A stretch of DNA of 64,000 bases from Halonatronomonas betaini (GTDB lineage: Bacteria; Bacillota; Halanaerobiia; Halanaerobiales; Halarsenatibacteraceae), in contig NZ_JADPIE010000005.1 in NCBI RefSeq assembly GCF_015666175.1, forward strand, positions 62,001 to 126,000, written 5' to 3'. Below are positions 34,983 to 44,871 of the stretch, piece by piece. A program made the position numbers and the translations under genes. Position 1 is the first letter of the stretch; each line of letters begins with the position of its first letter. The notes under the pieces are model-generated. The model was not told the origin of the DNA and did not search any database. It worked only from the letters and a program-made list of their open reading frames with translations.

Positions 34983-35025
34983 CTGATCCACTCCTGCTAG
35001 TTACAAATATATTCAACACTTTAAA

Positions 35026-35211
35026 TTAAGATTTATCTTTATCCTCTTCTTCATCTAAAGAAGCTGCATCTTCAACTTCTTTAGTTGCTTTTTTTAATTC
35101 TCTAATACCTGATCCAATCGCATTACCTATTTCCGGTAATTTACTAGGCCCAAAAATAATTAGAACAATAACTAAAACAATAATTAATTCAGGTGCTCCA
35201 AGTCCAAACAT
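35026..35211 (-). CDS. tatA: Twin-arginine translocase subunit TatA
   Basis: 61 residues: one N-terminal membrane helix ([21 protein letters not shown]) with the F-G-P-x-K-L-P hinge, an amphipathic helix, and a short acidic tail. It forms the pore or membrane-weakening component of the Tat system with TatC. Confidence 0.95.
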   Translation of the reverse strand: MFGLGAPELIIVLVIVLIIFGPSKLPEIGNAIGSGIRELKKATKEVEDAASLDEEEDKDKS

Positions 35212-35359
35212 TATGATTCACCTCCTGGATCTATTAAATCCAATCTTATATCAAATTGATTAATTCTAGATTATTCACTTTCTATATCATTAATTATACC
35301 AATAATGCATTGCATTCTCAAACCTATTTATTATATCTAAGTAAATAGTTAATAAATCA

Positions 35360-37162
35360 CTATACTCCCCAGATCAAAGCAATTCCAATTGTAATAACAA
35401 AAGTCAGTATAATTTGGAGAGGAAAACCAACTTTAAAGAAATCACTAAATTCATAATTACCAGGACCGTATACCATTAAATGTACCTGATTTCCTATCGG
35501 AGTTAAATAAGCAGTACTGGCGGCAAATGTGACAGCCATGATAAACGAAAATGGCTCAACTCCCAGCCTGACTGCTGCATCAACAGCCACCGGCAGCATA
35601 ATTACAATACTTGCCCGATTACTGACTAAATTAGTAATCAAAGCAGTAAAGAGATAAAAAATCGCAAGTATAATAATCGGCGGTAAATTACCGGTTAAAT
35701 TCAAAATATGGCCGGCAAGGAATTCTGCAGTACCAGTAGCTTCCATGGCTGCTCCTAATGGAATTAAGCCAGCAACAAGGATTATAATCTCCCAGTTTAC
35801 TGCTTCATACATTTTAGCTGGATTAACACAGCCAGTTAAAACCATGGCCAGCACTCCACCAAGTGCAGAAATAGATATCGGTATAATTTCGAAGACAGCT
35901 AGAAAAATAACTCCAAACATTATTCCCAGGGTAATCGGTATCTTTTCCTGAGTATAATCCTCTTTTTCCATTTCTCTGGCTACAATTATATCACGCCTAT
36001 TTCTAAGTCTTCTTAAAGTCTGTTCATTAACAAGCATTAAAAGAACATCACCTGGTTTAAGTTCCATTTCATCCAGTTTGTAATGAGATAACTCGCTACC
36101 TCTTCTAATTGCAAGGATGCTACAGTCATATCTATTGGCAAAATTAATCTCAGCCAGAGTCTGATTGGCAAATATTGAACCATTAGTAATTACAGTTTCT
36201 ACTAACTTTCTACCCTGAGTCGGTTTCTGTAATTGAGATTCTTTAACTGCAAGATCTTCTGGAACTATTTTTAGCCCCTGTCGTCCAATCAGTTTTCTCA
36301 ATGTTTCTCTATCAGACCTTATAATTAATTGATCTCCAGCTTTTATCTGCTTGGCTTCAAGGGGTTCAATAAACTCATCGCCATTTCGGGTGATCATAAT
36401 CAGATCCATATCAAGCTCACTTTTAGAGAGGCTCTCTTTCACACTTTTGCCTATTAAAGGCGAGTCTTTCTCAACAACTACCTGAGCCATAAATAGATCC
36501 ATTTCATATTCATGAACAAGGTCATCTTCTGGTTTTACTCTATCAGGCAAAATCTTACGGCCTATAGTCGAAAAATAAATAACTCCAGTAAGTAATACAA
36601 CAATTCCAAGTGGCGTAAATTCAAAAAATCTAAAAGGTCGGCCAATTAAATCAGAAGAGATATCACTTGCAATCAAATTAATTGATGTTCCAATTAATGT
36701 TAAGACTCCACCCATTGTAGAAGCATAAGATAAAGGTATTAATAACTTTGATGGAGAAACCTTTGTTGTCCTGCCTAAATCTGTCACCATCGGAATAAAT
36801 ACAGCAACCACAGGTGTATTATTTAAGAAACCAGCGACAGATCCTGAAATAGCAGAAATAACACCCACCTGTCTGGCTTCACTGCTGCCAGTCAGTTTTA
36901 TGATCTTATCTTTTAATAATTGTATAACACCACTATTTTGTATGCCTTCACTAAGAATAAACATTGCCATAATAGTAATCGTTGCACTATTAGCAAAACC
37001 ACTAATTGCAGTCTCACCATCAACTCCTGTCCAGGGCCTTAAAATAACCAGAACAACTGGAATTAAAATAGCAATTAAATCTATTCTTATCGGCTCCCAG
37101 ACAAATAAAACAAGCATCGATCCAATAATAGATAACATTATTGCGACTTCCGGTGTTAGCAA
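35360..37162 (-). CDS. SLC13/DASS-type transporter with two central TrkA-C domains
   Basis: 600 residues: membrane half 1 (1-185), two RCK_C/TrkA-C domains (about 200-380), membrane half 2 (390-600). Typical motifs are FLNNTPVVAVFIPM, VGTSIN-like LIGTSINLIAS, and LVSNRASIVIMLPVAV. This architecture occurs in sulfate, citrate and dicarboxylate carriers of bacteria. A similar protein is at 44872. Start: TTG 37162 is best spaced from GGCAGGTG. Confidence 0.88.
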   Translation of the reverse strand: MLTPEVAIMLSIIGSMLVLFVWEPIRIDLIAILIPVVLVILRPWTGVDGETAISGFANSATITIMAMFILSEGIQNSGVIQLLKDKIIKLTGSSEARQVGVISAISGSVAGFLNNTPVVAVFIPMVTDLGRTTKVSPSKLLIPLSYASTMGGVLTLIGTSINLIASDISSDLIGRPFRFFEFTPLGIVVLLTGVIYFSTIGRKILPDRVKPEDDLVHEYEMDLFMAQVVVEKDSPLIGKSVKESLSKSELDMDLIMITRNGDEFIEPLEAKQIKAGDQLIIRSDRETLRKLIGRQGLKIVPEDLAVKESQLQKPTQGRKLVETVITNGSIFANQTLAEINFANRYDCSILAIRRGSELSHYKLDEMELKPGDVLLMLVNEQTLRRLRNRRDIIVAREMEKEDYTQEKIPITLGIMFGVIFLAVFEIIPISISALGGVLAMVLTGCVNPAKMYEAVNWEIIILVAGLIPLGAAMEATGTAEFLAGHILNLTGNLPPIIILAIFYLFTALITNLVSNRASIVIMLPVAVDAAVRLGVEPFSFIMAVTFAASTAYLTPIGNQVHLMVYGPGNYEFSDFFKVGFPLQIILTFVITIGIALIWGV

Positions 37163-37239
37163 AATTATCACCTGCCTAAACTAATAATACTCCTAAACTC
37201 AATTGTAAATCATTACATAGTTATTTTCAACATAAAAAA

Positions 37240-37263
37240 GGCCAGACATATCATTGCCTGACC
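37240..37263 (-). terminator. Terminator of the FmdB-like gene
   Basis: Minus-strand stem GGTCAGGCA / TGTCTGGCC with a 6-nt loop (G-U pairs allowed), then TTTTTTATG. Confidence 0.8.
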
Positions 37264-37310
37264 ATAATAATAAATATATTTTCTGCCTAACTGGCAGTAA
37301 TTTAACTACT

Positions 37311-37496
37311 TCAACTAAATGCTGCTCTCCCTGAAGAATTACAACTCATAATACCGATACCATCAAAACTCTGGTAAGTATCATTACTTCCACATTCAGG
37401 ACATTCAGCCTCTAATCCATCTCCGACCTCAGAAATCTTAGCAGTAATCGAAGATGTATTCTCACAATCACGACATTTAAAACTATAATTTGGCAT
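37311..37496 (-). CDS. FmdB-like zinc-ribbon protein
   Basis: 61 residues with two C-x2-C knuckles, FKCRDC and CPEC, starting MPNYSFKC as in the FmdB/CxxC_CXXC_SSSS group. It binds one zinc; function is unknown, often a small regulatory or ribosome-associated protein. Good ribosome binding site (GGAGGG) before ATG 37496. Confidence 0.85.
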   Translation of the reverse strand: MPNYSFKCRDCENTSSITAKISEVGDGLEAECPECGSNDTYQSFDGIGIMSCNSSGRAAFS

Positions 37497-37592
37497 TAAT
37501 AATTACCCTCCTGATAACAAAATTCTATGTTAAATTCACCAATCATATGCTATATTATCTGCAAGAATAATTCTGTAAAGTATTTATCATTT

Positions 37593-39230
37593 TTATAGCT
37601 CCAATTCTTTTCTTAATAATTCAGGAGGTAATGAACCAGCTTTTAATATATTATCATGCATTCTCTTAAGAGGTAACTCTGGCTCTTTTAAGCGATAATC
37701 TTCAATAATCTTTGTTATCTCCCTCTTTCCCATCAAATAAGATTGGGGCTGAGTCGGTGAAGTTGTATACCTGATAACCTCAGTCCTGGCATCATCTCTT
37801 TCAAGACGACATTCATTTACTAAAAAATCTACAGCTGAATCAACAGACATCCCCTGGCAGTGGAGCTTTACATCCAGAATAATTCTTCCTGCCCGCCAGA
37901 GCTGATCAGATAACCTGCCTAACTTCTGAATCGGTCGATTAATATATCCTAAATCCTCCATCATACCCTCACAATAAAAGGCCCAGCCCTCAACAAATAA
38001 AGTTGATAAAAAAGAACCTAATTTTCTAATATTACTATTTTCTAATTTAGCCCATGATAATTGAAGGTGATGGCCAGGATAACCTTCATGGAGAGTTGTT
38101 ATCGGCAACTTAGCATTATAATGTCCCCTTAATTTTGCTTCCTGTTTTTCCTCAGATGCATTCATATCTACTGGCGTTACCAAAAAGAGCCCTTCAAGAT
38201 TATCAGAAAATATTTCTGGTTGAATATAGGCAGCATACGGAATTATCGGCCTTAAATATCCTGGTGTTTCTATTATCCTCAGGCTTTCTGCTTCTGGTAT
38301 TGTAGCAATACCCTGCTTTTCAACAAAATTTCTACTGGCCTCCATCGATTCTCTATATTTTGCAAGCAGTTCTTTTGCTTCAGGATGATCTGATTTAGCC
38401 TCATCCAATATCTGATCAACTGATTTACCAGGAGCAATCTGACCTGCCAGCTTCTCTAAAGCCATCTCGGTCTCAGCAAAGATCTCCTGTCCAATTTCAA
38501 GTAACTCAGAGACATCATAATCAACTAAGTGATTTTCCTTTAGTAGTTGATTAAAATATTCCTCACCAACTGCAAACTCACCTTTAGCTTTATTGCCTAA
38601 TTCATCCTTTAGATAAGATTGAAAATCAACAGCAGCCCTTGCTGCCTTCTCGCCATATTTATCAAATTCATCCTTTAATCCTGGAAACTCCGCTCCAGCA
38701 ATTCCAGGTAATAATTCTGTAAATAATCCAGGAGCCATCTGCAATTGCTGCAAACTTAAATCAATCCAGACTGGCGGCACCCTTTCAGGAACCAGGTTTT
38801 TCCTGGCCTGATCAAATAAATCAGGCACCTGCTTCATTCTACCTAAAGCCGCCTTAAGTCTTACATCCAGAGGAGCAAAGTCTTTCATAATAAGAGACAT
38901 AATCCCGGAAAAAACCTCATCAATATAATTATTTGGGTTCTTCTGATAGGGCAGATTATTTTTATGATCCCTGATCAAAGATTTTAACAACTGCCTTAAA
39001 AGAATATAATCTATCTCTGCCTCTTTACTAAAAGAAGACCTATTAAAGTTTTTCAGTTCCTCTAATTTACTTTCCAATCTCTCATAAAAATCCCAGATTG
39101 ACTGTTCCCTGTAATCAGCAAGCATATCATCCTGTTCATGAAAACCTAATTGGGTGGCAACAACTGGCCAGCGTTCCATAAATCTATCAATAATCTCATC
39201 ACCAAATCGATAGAATTCTTTTTCATCCAT
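37593..39230 (-). CDS. DUF885 family protein, probable zinc carboxypeptidase
   Basis: 545 residues. The metal-site motif TTLHEGYPGHHLQ (HE-x2-x-HH type) and C-terminal TEVIRYTTSPTQPQSYLMGK are hallmarks of DUF885, related to M3/M32-like peptidases. No signal peptide, so cytoplasmic. Start ATG 39230 is placed after AAAGGAGTG; the MFS gene ends 5 bp upstream, implying co-transcription. Confidence 0.88.
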   Translation of the reverse strand: MDEKEFYRFGDEIIDRFMERWPVVATQLGFHEQDDMLADYREQSIWDFYERLESKLEELKNFNRSSFSKEAEIDYILLRQLLKSLIRDHKNNLPYQKNPNNYIDEVFSGIMSLIMKDFAPLDVRLKAALGRMKQVPDLFDQARKNLVPERVPPVWIDLSLQQLQMAPGLFTELLPGIAGAEFPGLKDEFDKYGEKAARAAVDFQSYLKDELGNKAKGEFAVGEEYFNQLLKENHLVDYDVSELLEIGQEIFAETEMALEKLAGQIAPGKSVDQILDEAKSDHPEAKELLAKYRESMEASRNFVEKQGIATIPEAESLRIIETPGYLRPIIPYAAYIQPEIFSDNLEGLFLVTPVDMNASEEKQEAKLRGHYNAKLPITTLHEGYPGHHLQLSWAKLENSNIRKLGSFLSTLFVEGWAFYCEGMMEDLGYINRPIQKLGRLSDQLWRAGRIILDVKLHCQGMSVDSAVDFLVNECRLERDDARTEVIRYTTSPTQPQSYLMGKREITKIIEDYRLKEPELPLKRMHDNILKAGSLPPELLRKELEL

Positions 39231-39235
39231 TCTCA

Positions 39236-40441
39236 TCACTCCTTTTTATAGCCTTTGAGAGTATAAAAACCCCAGCTAAATGCCATAATACCAACACCAA
39301 TAAAAATTGCTTCTAGCTCTGTAAATATCAAGATCAGACCTAAAAGAAAAGGCGATAAAGTCATCCCAATAAATTTCATAGTATTAAAAACAGAAATCAC
39401 CAGTCCTGAAATCTCTGGAGGCGGTAACTCTGTAGCCCGATTATAAATTGTTGGGGAGACTATGCCCATCCCTGCTCCATAAATAATAAAACTTAAACTA
39501 ACCAGATAACTGCTATTAGGCCAGAATGGCAGAAGTATAAAACAGATCCCGATCAATAAATAGCCTAAAGTTGAACGCTGTCTCCAGTTTAAATATTTAG
39601 CAATAAAACTTGCCCTGGAAGATAGAATTGCACTAAATAAACCCTGTAATGATATAGCCAGTCCAGAGAAGAACTCTGAAAAACCATGGCCGGTGACAAG
39701 ATAAATCGGCAAAAATGTAATCAGAGCATAGAGCATAAAATAAATGGTTAATGAATGAATCATAATATTTCTGATTTTAGAGATTTTAAAAATATCAAGC
39801 AGAGATTTAAAATACTCCAGAGGAGAATTCTCAATCTCAGAATTAACCTGATCGCCAGAATTACTATTAATTAATGGAGAAGTCTCCGGCAGTTTAAATA
39901 AGAATATCAGGCCAAGTATTAATGAAAGCCCATAAACTGCAAAGACAAACCTCCAGTCAATCGAGGCCAGAAATCCTCCCAGTGATGGTATTATTACAGC
40001 TCCAATAGAAATAGCACCTGTTAGATAGCCCATCAATTTCAGTTTCTCATCTCCAACAAATAGATCCTTAAAGATTGTCATAGCAACAGGTATTAATCCG
40101 GCGATCCCAATCCCCTGCAAAAATCTCATAATTAGCAAAATAGCATAATTAGGAGCAAGTATAATAACTAATCCCCCAATCCCATCAATAAAAAGACAGG
40201 TTAATCCAACTTTGCGACGACCTATTTTATCTAAAAAATAACCTATAAAGGGCAAACTTACTGCTGCAGCAAAAGTATAAAGACTTAAAACCAGCCCTAT
40301 ATTACCCTCTGACACCTGAAAAGCTTCAGCAATCGCAGGTAAAGCTGGAGCTATTAAGCCTCCACCCATAACGCCAAAAGAGCCCATAATTAGAACCAGT
40401 ATTATTATGTAATCCGGTATAAAACCCTGTTCTGTATCCAA
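39236..40441 (-). CDS. Major facilitator superfamily transporter
   Basis: 401 residues, 12 predicted membrane helices. The MFS loop 2-3 motif reads GYFLDKIGRRKVG. Central cytoplasmic loop at about 195-225. DHA1-type drug exporters share this layout; the substrate is unknown. TTG start 40441, preceded by AAGGAGAG at 11-13 nt. It is the first gene of a pair with the DUF885 peptidase-like gene. Confidence 0.88.
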   Translation of the reverse strand: MDTEQGFIPDYIIILVLIMGSFGVMGGGLIAPALPAIAEAFQVSEGNIGLVLSLYTFAAAVSLPFIGYFLDKIGRRKVGLTCLFIDGIGGLVIILAPNYAILLIMRFLQGIGIAGLIPVAMTIFKDLFVGDEKLKLMGYLTGAISIGAVIIPSLGGFLASIDWRFVFAVYGLSLILGLIFLFKLPETSPLINSNSGDQVNSEIENSPLEYFKSLLDIFKISKIRNIMIHSLTIYFMLYALITFLPIYLVTGHGFSEFFSGLAISLQGLFSAILSSRASFIAKYLNWRQRSTLGYLLIGICFILLPFWPNSSYLVSLSFIIYGAGMGIVSPTIYNRATELPPPEISGLVISVFNTMKFIGMTLSPFLLGLILIFTELEAIFIGVGIMAFSWGFYTLKGYKKE

Positions 40442-40565
40442 AAATATCTCTCCTTAATCCAATATCCATATATAATATCTTATCATTTTCAATCAAAAAT
40501 TCATAATTGCTTCATAAGTTTTTACTATAATTGAGATATAATACTTCTCAAGGAGGCTAAAAGTA

Positions 40566-41372
40566 ATGAAAAATCGCTATAAAGTTATTTTAATTATCGT
40601 TTTTATATTATTTTTTACTATTACTTTAAATGTTGAAAGCAACAATGAGGCAATTATACTTACCTACCACCATTTTGTTGAAGATAATCCTGCAAATTCA
40701 GCAGAAATGTCCATTTCAGATTTCAAAAATCAAATGGAGTACCTTTATGATAACAATTATAATGTAATCAGTGAAGACGAATTCATAAAATATAGTAAAG
40801 AAAAGTCATTCCCAGAAAAATCAGTACTCCTAACCTTTGATGACGGTTATTATTCATTTTATGAATATGCCTATCCAGTCTTAAAAAAATATGATTTCCC
40901 GGCAATTGTCTTTCCAATTATAAGCAGTATGCCTGGGCTTGAAAATCAACCAGTCTATTCTGATAGATTATCATTTTCAGATATGAGAAAATTAAATACT
41001 AATTCACCAACAATTAATATTGGTTCCCATAGCTACAATTTACATTATTATGAAGATGAAAACCCGGCTATCTATCAACTGGAAAATGAATGCTGCGATG
41101 ATTACAATTGCAGAATCAGAAGGGATTTAAGGCTTTCCAGAGACCTGCTTGAAGACCAGCTTGATAAAAGAGATGATCTAGCTTCTCTGGCCTGGCCCTA
41201 TGGCTATTACACTGAAAAGGCCGAAGAAATCGCTAAAGATCTCGGTTATGAATTAATCTTTAAATTAGGAGATCGACCCTATAACCCTGAAGAAGAAATA
41301 GTCTCAATTCCCAGATATGGAGTTATCTCAGGCGATCTAAATCATCTTAAAAATATATTGAATGATTTCTAA
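40566..41372 (+). CDS. Polysaccharide deacetylase (NodB domain), exported or membrane-anchored
   Basis: 268 residues. A single N-terminal hydrophobic helix (about 7-22) serves as signal or anchor. NodB motifs: ILTYHHFVEDN, LTFDDGYYSFYEYAYPVLKKY with the catalytic DD pair, GSHSYNLHY (H-x4-H-type metal site), and LAWPYGYYTEKA. Removes acetyl groups from a surface or wall polysaccharide. It is monocistronic, with a hairpin terminator directly behind. Confidence 0.9.
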   Translation: MKNRYKVILIIVFILFFTITLNVESNNEAIILTYHHFVEDNPANSAEMSISDFKNQMEYLYDNNYNVISEDEFIKYSKEKSFPEKSVLLTFDDGYYSFYEYAYPVLKKYDFPAIVFPIISSMPGLENQPVYSDRLSFSDMRKLNTNSPTINIGSHSYNLHYYEDENPAIYQLENECCDDYNCRIRRDLRLSRDLLEDQLDKRDDLASLAWPYGYYTEKAEEIAKDLGYELIFKLGDRPYNPEEEIVSIPRYGVISGDLNHLKNILNDF

Positions 41373-41378
41373 TAAGTA

Positions 41379-41402
41379 AGCGGCCCTGACTAAAGGGCCG
41401 CT
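41379..41402 (+). terminator. Terminator of the deacetylase gene
   Basis: 9-bp stem AGCGGCCCT / AGGGCCGCT with a 6-nt loop, then AATTTTATATCTTTTT. Confidence 0.8.
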
Positions 41403-41428
41403 AATTTTATATCTTTTTATTATTGCTA

Positions 41429-43381
41429 TTAAAGATTAGCAATATCCAGATCAAATACTCCCATTCCATTTTCATCAAGCTCTAAGAACTCTATCTTACC
41501 CTCTAGTCCAGGCACGATATCTTCATAGGCTTCAGGGTGGGAACGGAAATGAACAGGTCCAGCAACTTCAACTGGTTTGATTCTCCAGTTATCTGTTGGA
41601 GTAGGAGTAACTGTTCCTAGTTCCTCAATATACTCAATAATAATCTCTCTATTAACTAATCCAGATGGGGCATAGACCGGGTCCATTCTTTCAGTAGGAC
41701 CAAAGCCACCGCCGCCACCGGCACGGTAATCATTGGTTACAACCAGGAATTCCTGATCTTCATCAATTGGTTCACCATCAAACATGACATTAGTAATTCT
41801 CTGACCCTCTGGCTGAGTTACATCTATTTCATAATCAACACCATCGATAACATCATAATTATAAGCAGAGAAACCACCATCAAGCAAGTCCTGAACTTCA
41901 GTGGAATCAGGATCAATCTGGTTGAAGTTCTCAGCACTTCTTTCAAGCCATTCAATAACTTCAGCACCGGTAACCTTCATCACTCTAATCTCGTTATCAT
42001 AGATATAGATATCAGTTACATCACCAATTGTAATATCTCCCTCTTTTACATTGGTGAAGTATTCAGCATCTTCACGGCCTGCCTGGAATGGAGCAGCAGC
42101 TGACAGAATTGGCAGATCAGAATAATCGCCTTCAGCAAATTCTTTTTCAGCCCACCAGAGCTGGGCATCATTAACAACCTGAGTTACTGGAGAATCAGCA
42201 ACTCTTGAGAAGAATGAAGCTATCCCGATCCCGGCAGTTCCGATTGGAGTTCTAACATATTCAACAGTATTATCATGAACATCTGAAGCCAATTCTTCAA
42301 TCTCCTGATGAGATGCAACATTTTCATCTATCTCTCTTAATCTAACACTGGCTTCAGCAATCCTCCACTGGCCATTCTGTTTACCTAATTCAAGATCAAT
42401 TGCTCCAAGGGCATCTCCCCAGGATCCGGCCATAATAGCTGGAATACCATTGATTAGACCAAGCTCGTTATCAACCATCTCAACACCATCAAAATCACCT
42501 GGTAGGTGACGGTGATTATGACCTAAAATCATGGCATCAATTCCATCAACCTCTGATAAATAAATAGCTGCATTCTCTCTGGCATCTGCAGAGTCTTTTG
42601 GAGAATCATCAATACCGGTATGGGCCAGAGCAATTACAATATCTGCCTCTTCTCTAAGTTCAGGCATAATTTCTTCAGCAGCATCAACGATCTCTTCGAA
42701 ATCTAAAATACCACTAACATGATCGCTTCCCCAGAGCATAGTCTGTGGAGGAGTGGCACCAAAGATACCGACTTTTACGATTTCACCATCTATCTCCTGT
42801 TCAACAATTGTATAAGGCTCAACATAGTGATCTCCTGTCTCAACCTCTTTTATGTTAGCTGATAACCAGGGGAATTCAGAACCGGCAACAGCCTTCTCAA
42901 AGAAAGGCATACCATAATCCTGAAGCTCATGATTACCAACAGCAGCAGCCTGATAACCCATATGGTTAAAGACCTTCACGATAGTTTGAGTTTCACCATC
43001 TTCTAAAGGTTCAACTGCAAATTCATAATTACCAACAAGGCTACCCTGAATTGTATCGCCTGCAGATAAAAGCATGGTATTTTCTCTTTCTGCTCTTTCT
43101 TCTTCAATTAATGTAAATACCTTGGACAATCCAATATTATCTCTCTCGGTATCAGACATATAGTCATAAGGAACTATATACTGATGCTCATCAGTGGTCG
43201 TTAACAAAGTGAGACTTGAAGTTGAATCTGCCATAGCAGATCCAGCAAAGTACTTCATTCCCATACTGGCAGCAAAGGCACCAGCAACTACCTTACCGGA
43301 TTTAGCAATAAAATCACGGCGAGTTACTTTCTTTTCGGTCAGTTTCGGTGAATTTTCTTCTTGATTTTGATCTTCTGACAT
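41429..43381 (-). CDS. Tat-exported 5'-nucleotidase / 2',3'-cyclic phosphodiesterase
   Basis: 650 residues. Tat leader VTRRDFIAKSGKVVAGAF. Metallophosphatase domain (about 55-350) with TTTDEHQYI, LLSAGDTIQGSL, AVGNHELQDYG, LAHTGID and LGHNHRHLPG. C-terminal nucleotide-binding domain (about 380-610) with LSAAAPFQAG and NDYRAGGGGGFG. Full family architecture, so likely a periplasmic nucleotidase supplying nucleosides and phosphate. Compare the single-domain relative at 21907. Confidence 0.92.
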   Translation of the reverse strand: MSEDQNQEENSPKLTEKKVTRRDFIAKSGKVVAGAFAASMGMKYFAGSAMADSTSSLTLLTTTDEHQYIVPYDYMSDTERDNIGLSKVFTLIEEERAERENTMLLSAGDTIQGSLVGNYEFAVEPLEDGETQTIVKVFNHMGYQAAAVGNHELQDYGMPFFEKAVAGSEFPWLSANIKEVETGDHYVEPYTIVEQEIDGEIVKVGIFGATPPQTMLWGSDHVSGILDFEEIVDAAEEIMPELREEADIVIALAHTGIDDSPKDSADARENAAIYLSEVDGIDAMILGHNHRHLPGDFDGVEMVDNELGLINGIPAIMAGSWGDALGAIDLELGKQNGQWRIAEASVRLREIDENVASHQEIEELASDVHDNTVEYVRTPIGTAGIGIASFFSRVADSPVTQVVNDAQLWWAEKEFAEGDYSDLPILSAAAPFQAGREDAEYFTNVKEGDITIGDVTDIYIYDNEIRVMKVTGAEVIEWLERSAENFNQIDPDSTEVQDLLDGGFSAYNYDVIDGVDYEIDVTQPEGQRITNVMFDGEPIDEDQEFLVVTNDYRAGGGGGFGPTERMDPVYAPSGLVNREIIIEYIEELGTVTPTPTDNWRIKPVEVAGPVHFRSHPEAYEDIVPGLEGKIEFLELDENGMGVFDLDIANL

Positions 43382-43479
43382 TTTTTGACCTCCCAGATTA
43401 ATTTAATCACTCATATTTTATAATTAAACTCCATTTAATATTATCAAATTTAGCTTCAATAATCAAATCAAACTAAATT

Positions 43480-44847
43480 TTAAACAATCGGGCAGGTCGT
43501 TGAATTCCAGGCGATTAGGCCACCTAAAACAACTCTCTGGTTAATAAAGCCCTCATTCTGTAATAAACTGGCTGCTGTCATCGATCTTAAGCCACTACCA
43601 CAGAAGATATATAAAGGAACATCTTCAGGCAACTCATCATAATGTTCAGGTAGTTGAGTTAAATGAATATTCTCAGCATCCTTAATCTCGCCTTCAGACT
43701 CAACCTCATCTTCAGAACGGATATCAAGAATAAAGCGATCCTCAGGCTCGGTATCAAGCAGGGTACAGAGCTTATCAACAGTAACAGTATTGACTGATTC
43801 ACTCTTCTTCCCGGCCATATGCCAGCTAATAATACCTCCACTTAAATAACCTAAAATATCATCATAGCCAGTTCTATATAAATGTTTAATAGCCTTCTCT
43901 GGATATTCACCTTCAGTTACTAACAGAACTTTAGCCCCAACTGGAATGAACCAGCCAACAAAACTTGGCAGATTCTGCAGTGGAATCGAAATAGAGCCTG
44001 GAACATGGGCCGAGGCATAACTAACTTCCATTCTAACATCTAGAACATAGGTGTCATCATCTTCCATAGCCTCCGCAAATTCATCAGGAGATAAAGCCGC
44101 CGGCTTCTCATAACTGGCTAAAGGATCCCCGCCAGTCAGATTCGATGCTTCCATATTCTCAAAGTATGGAGGATATTCAAGCATCTCGCCATGGAGTTCA
44201 ATAAACTCCTCTTTACTGTCAACCTGCAATTTAGGATTCAACTTCCTCTCAATACCAAGAGTTGTCCATTCCCTATCAGAAATTGCTGAAGCACAGACTG
44301 ACCCGGCCCCATGAGCAGGACAGAGAATAACTTCATCGCCTAATGGCAGAATCTTATTAAAAATAGAATCATAAAGCCAGCTTCCAGTCTTTTCTAAATT
44401 CTCCTCACCTAAAAAGTCAATTCTACCGACATCACCGGCAAAGAGGGCATCACCAGTAAAGACCATCCAGGGGTCGCCTTCATATCCATAAAGAATATAA
44501 CTCATAGAACCAGGGGTATGTCCTGGTGTATGCATGGCCTCAAATTTCAATCTTCCAACCATAAATTCCTGACCATCCTCAACAGGCTTGCCATACTGAT
44601 AATCAAGCATCTCATCGGCATGCCAGATCTCAGCTCCAGTCTTAGCCTTAAGCTCAGTTGAACCGATAATATAATCCTCATTCCTGTGGGTCTCAAAAAT
44701 CTTAGTAATCTTGTAACCCTCTTCAACTGCTTTTTCTAAGTAAATATCGATATCTCTTCTTGGATCAACAACAATAGCCTCATTACCATCACCAATCAAA
44801 TACGAAATATGGGCAATACCAGGGGACTTAATCTTTTCAAATAACAT
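43480..44847 (-). CDS. Metallo-beta-lactamase/double-rhodanese protein, persulfide-dioxygenase-like with altered metal site
   Basis: 455 residues: MBL domain (about 1-240) plus two rhodanese domains. ETHE1/CstB-type enzymes have H-x-H-x-D-H; here the site reads THRNEDY, losing one His to Asn and the last to Tyr, while HTPGHTPG, TGDALF and PAHGAG remain. Rhodanese 1 (about 255-350) has no Cys in its loop (TEGEYPEKA). Rhodanese 2 (360-455) has an intact CGSGLRS. Likely handles sulfane sulfur; oxygen-dependent catalysis is doubtful in an anaerobe. It follows the SLC13 and YedE genes. Confidence 0.85.
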   Translation of the reverse strand: MLFEKIKSPGIAHISYLIGDGNEAIVVDPRRDIDIYLEKAVEEGYKITKIFETHRNEDYIIGSTELKAKTGAEIWHADEMLDYQYGKPVEDGQEFMVGRLKFEAMHTPGHTPGSMSYILYGYEGDPWMVFTGDALFAGDVGRIDFLGEENLEKTGSWLYDSIFNKILPLGDEVILCPAHGAGSVCASAISDREWTTLGIERKLNPKLQVDSKEEFIELHGEMLEYPPYFENMEASNLTGGDPLASYEKPAALSPDEFAEAMEDDDTYVLDVRMEVSYASAHVPGSISIPLQNLPSFVGWFIPVGAKVLLVTEGEYPEKAIKHLYRTGYDDILGYLSGGIISWHMAGKKSESVNTVTVDKLCTLLDTEPEDRFILDIRSEDEVESEGEIKDAENIHLTQLPEHYDELPEDVPLYIFCGSGLRSMTAASLLQNEGFINQRVVLGGLIAWNSTTCPIV

Positions 44848-44871
44848 TAATAACCACTCCTTTTAAAATAG

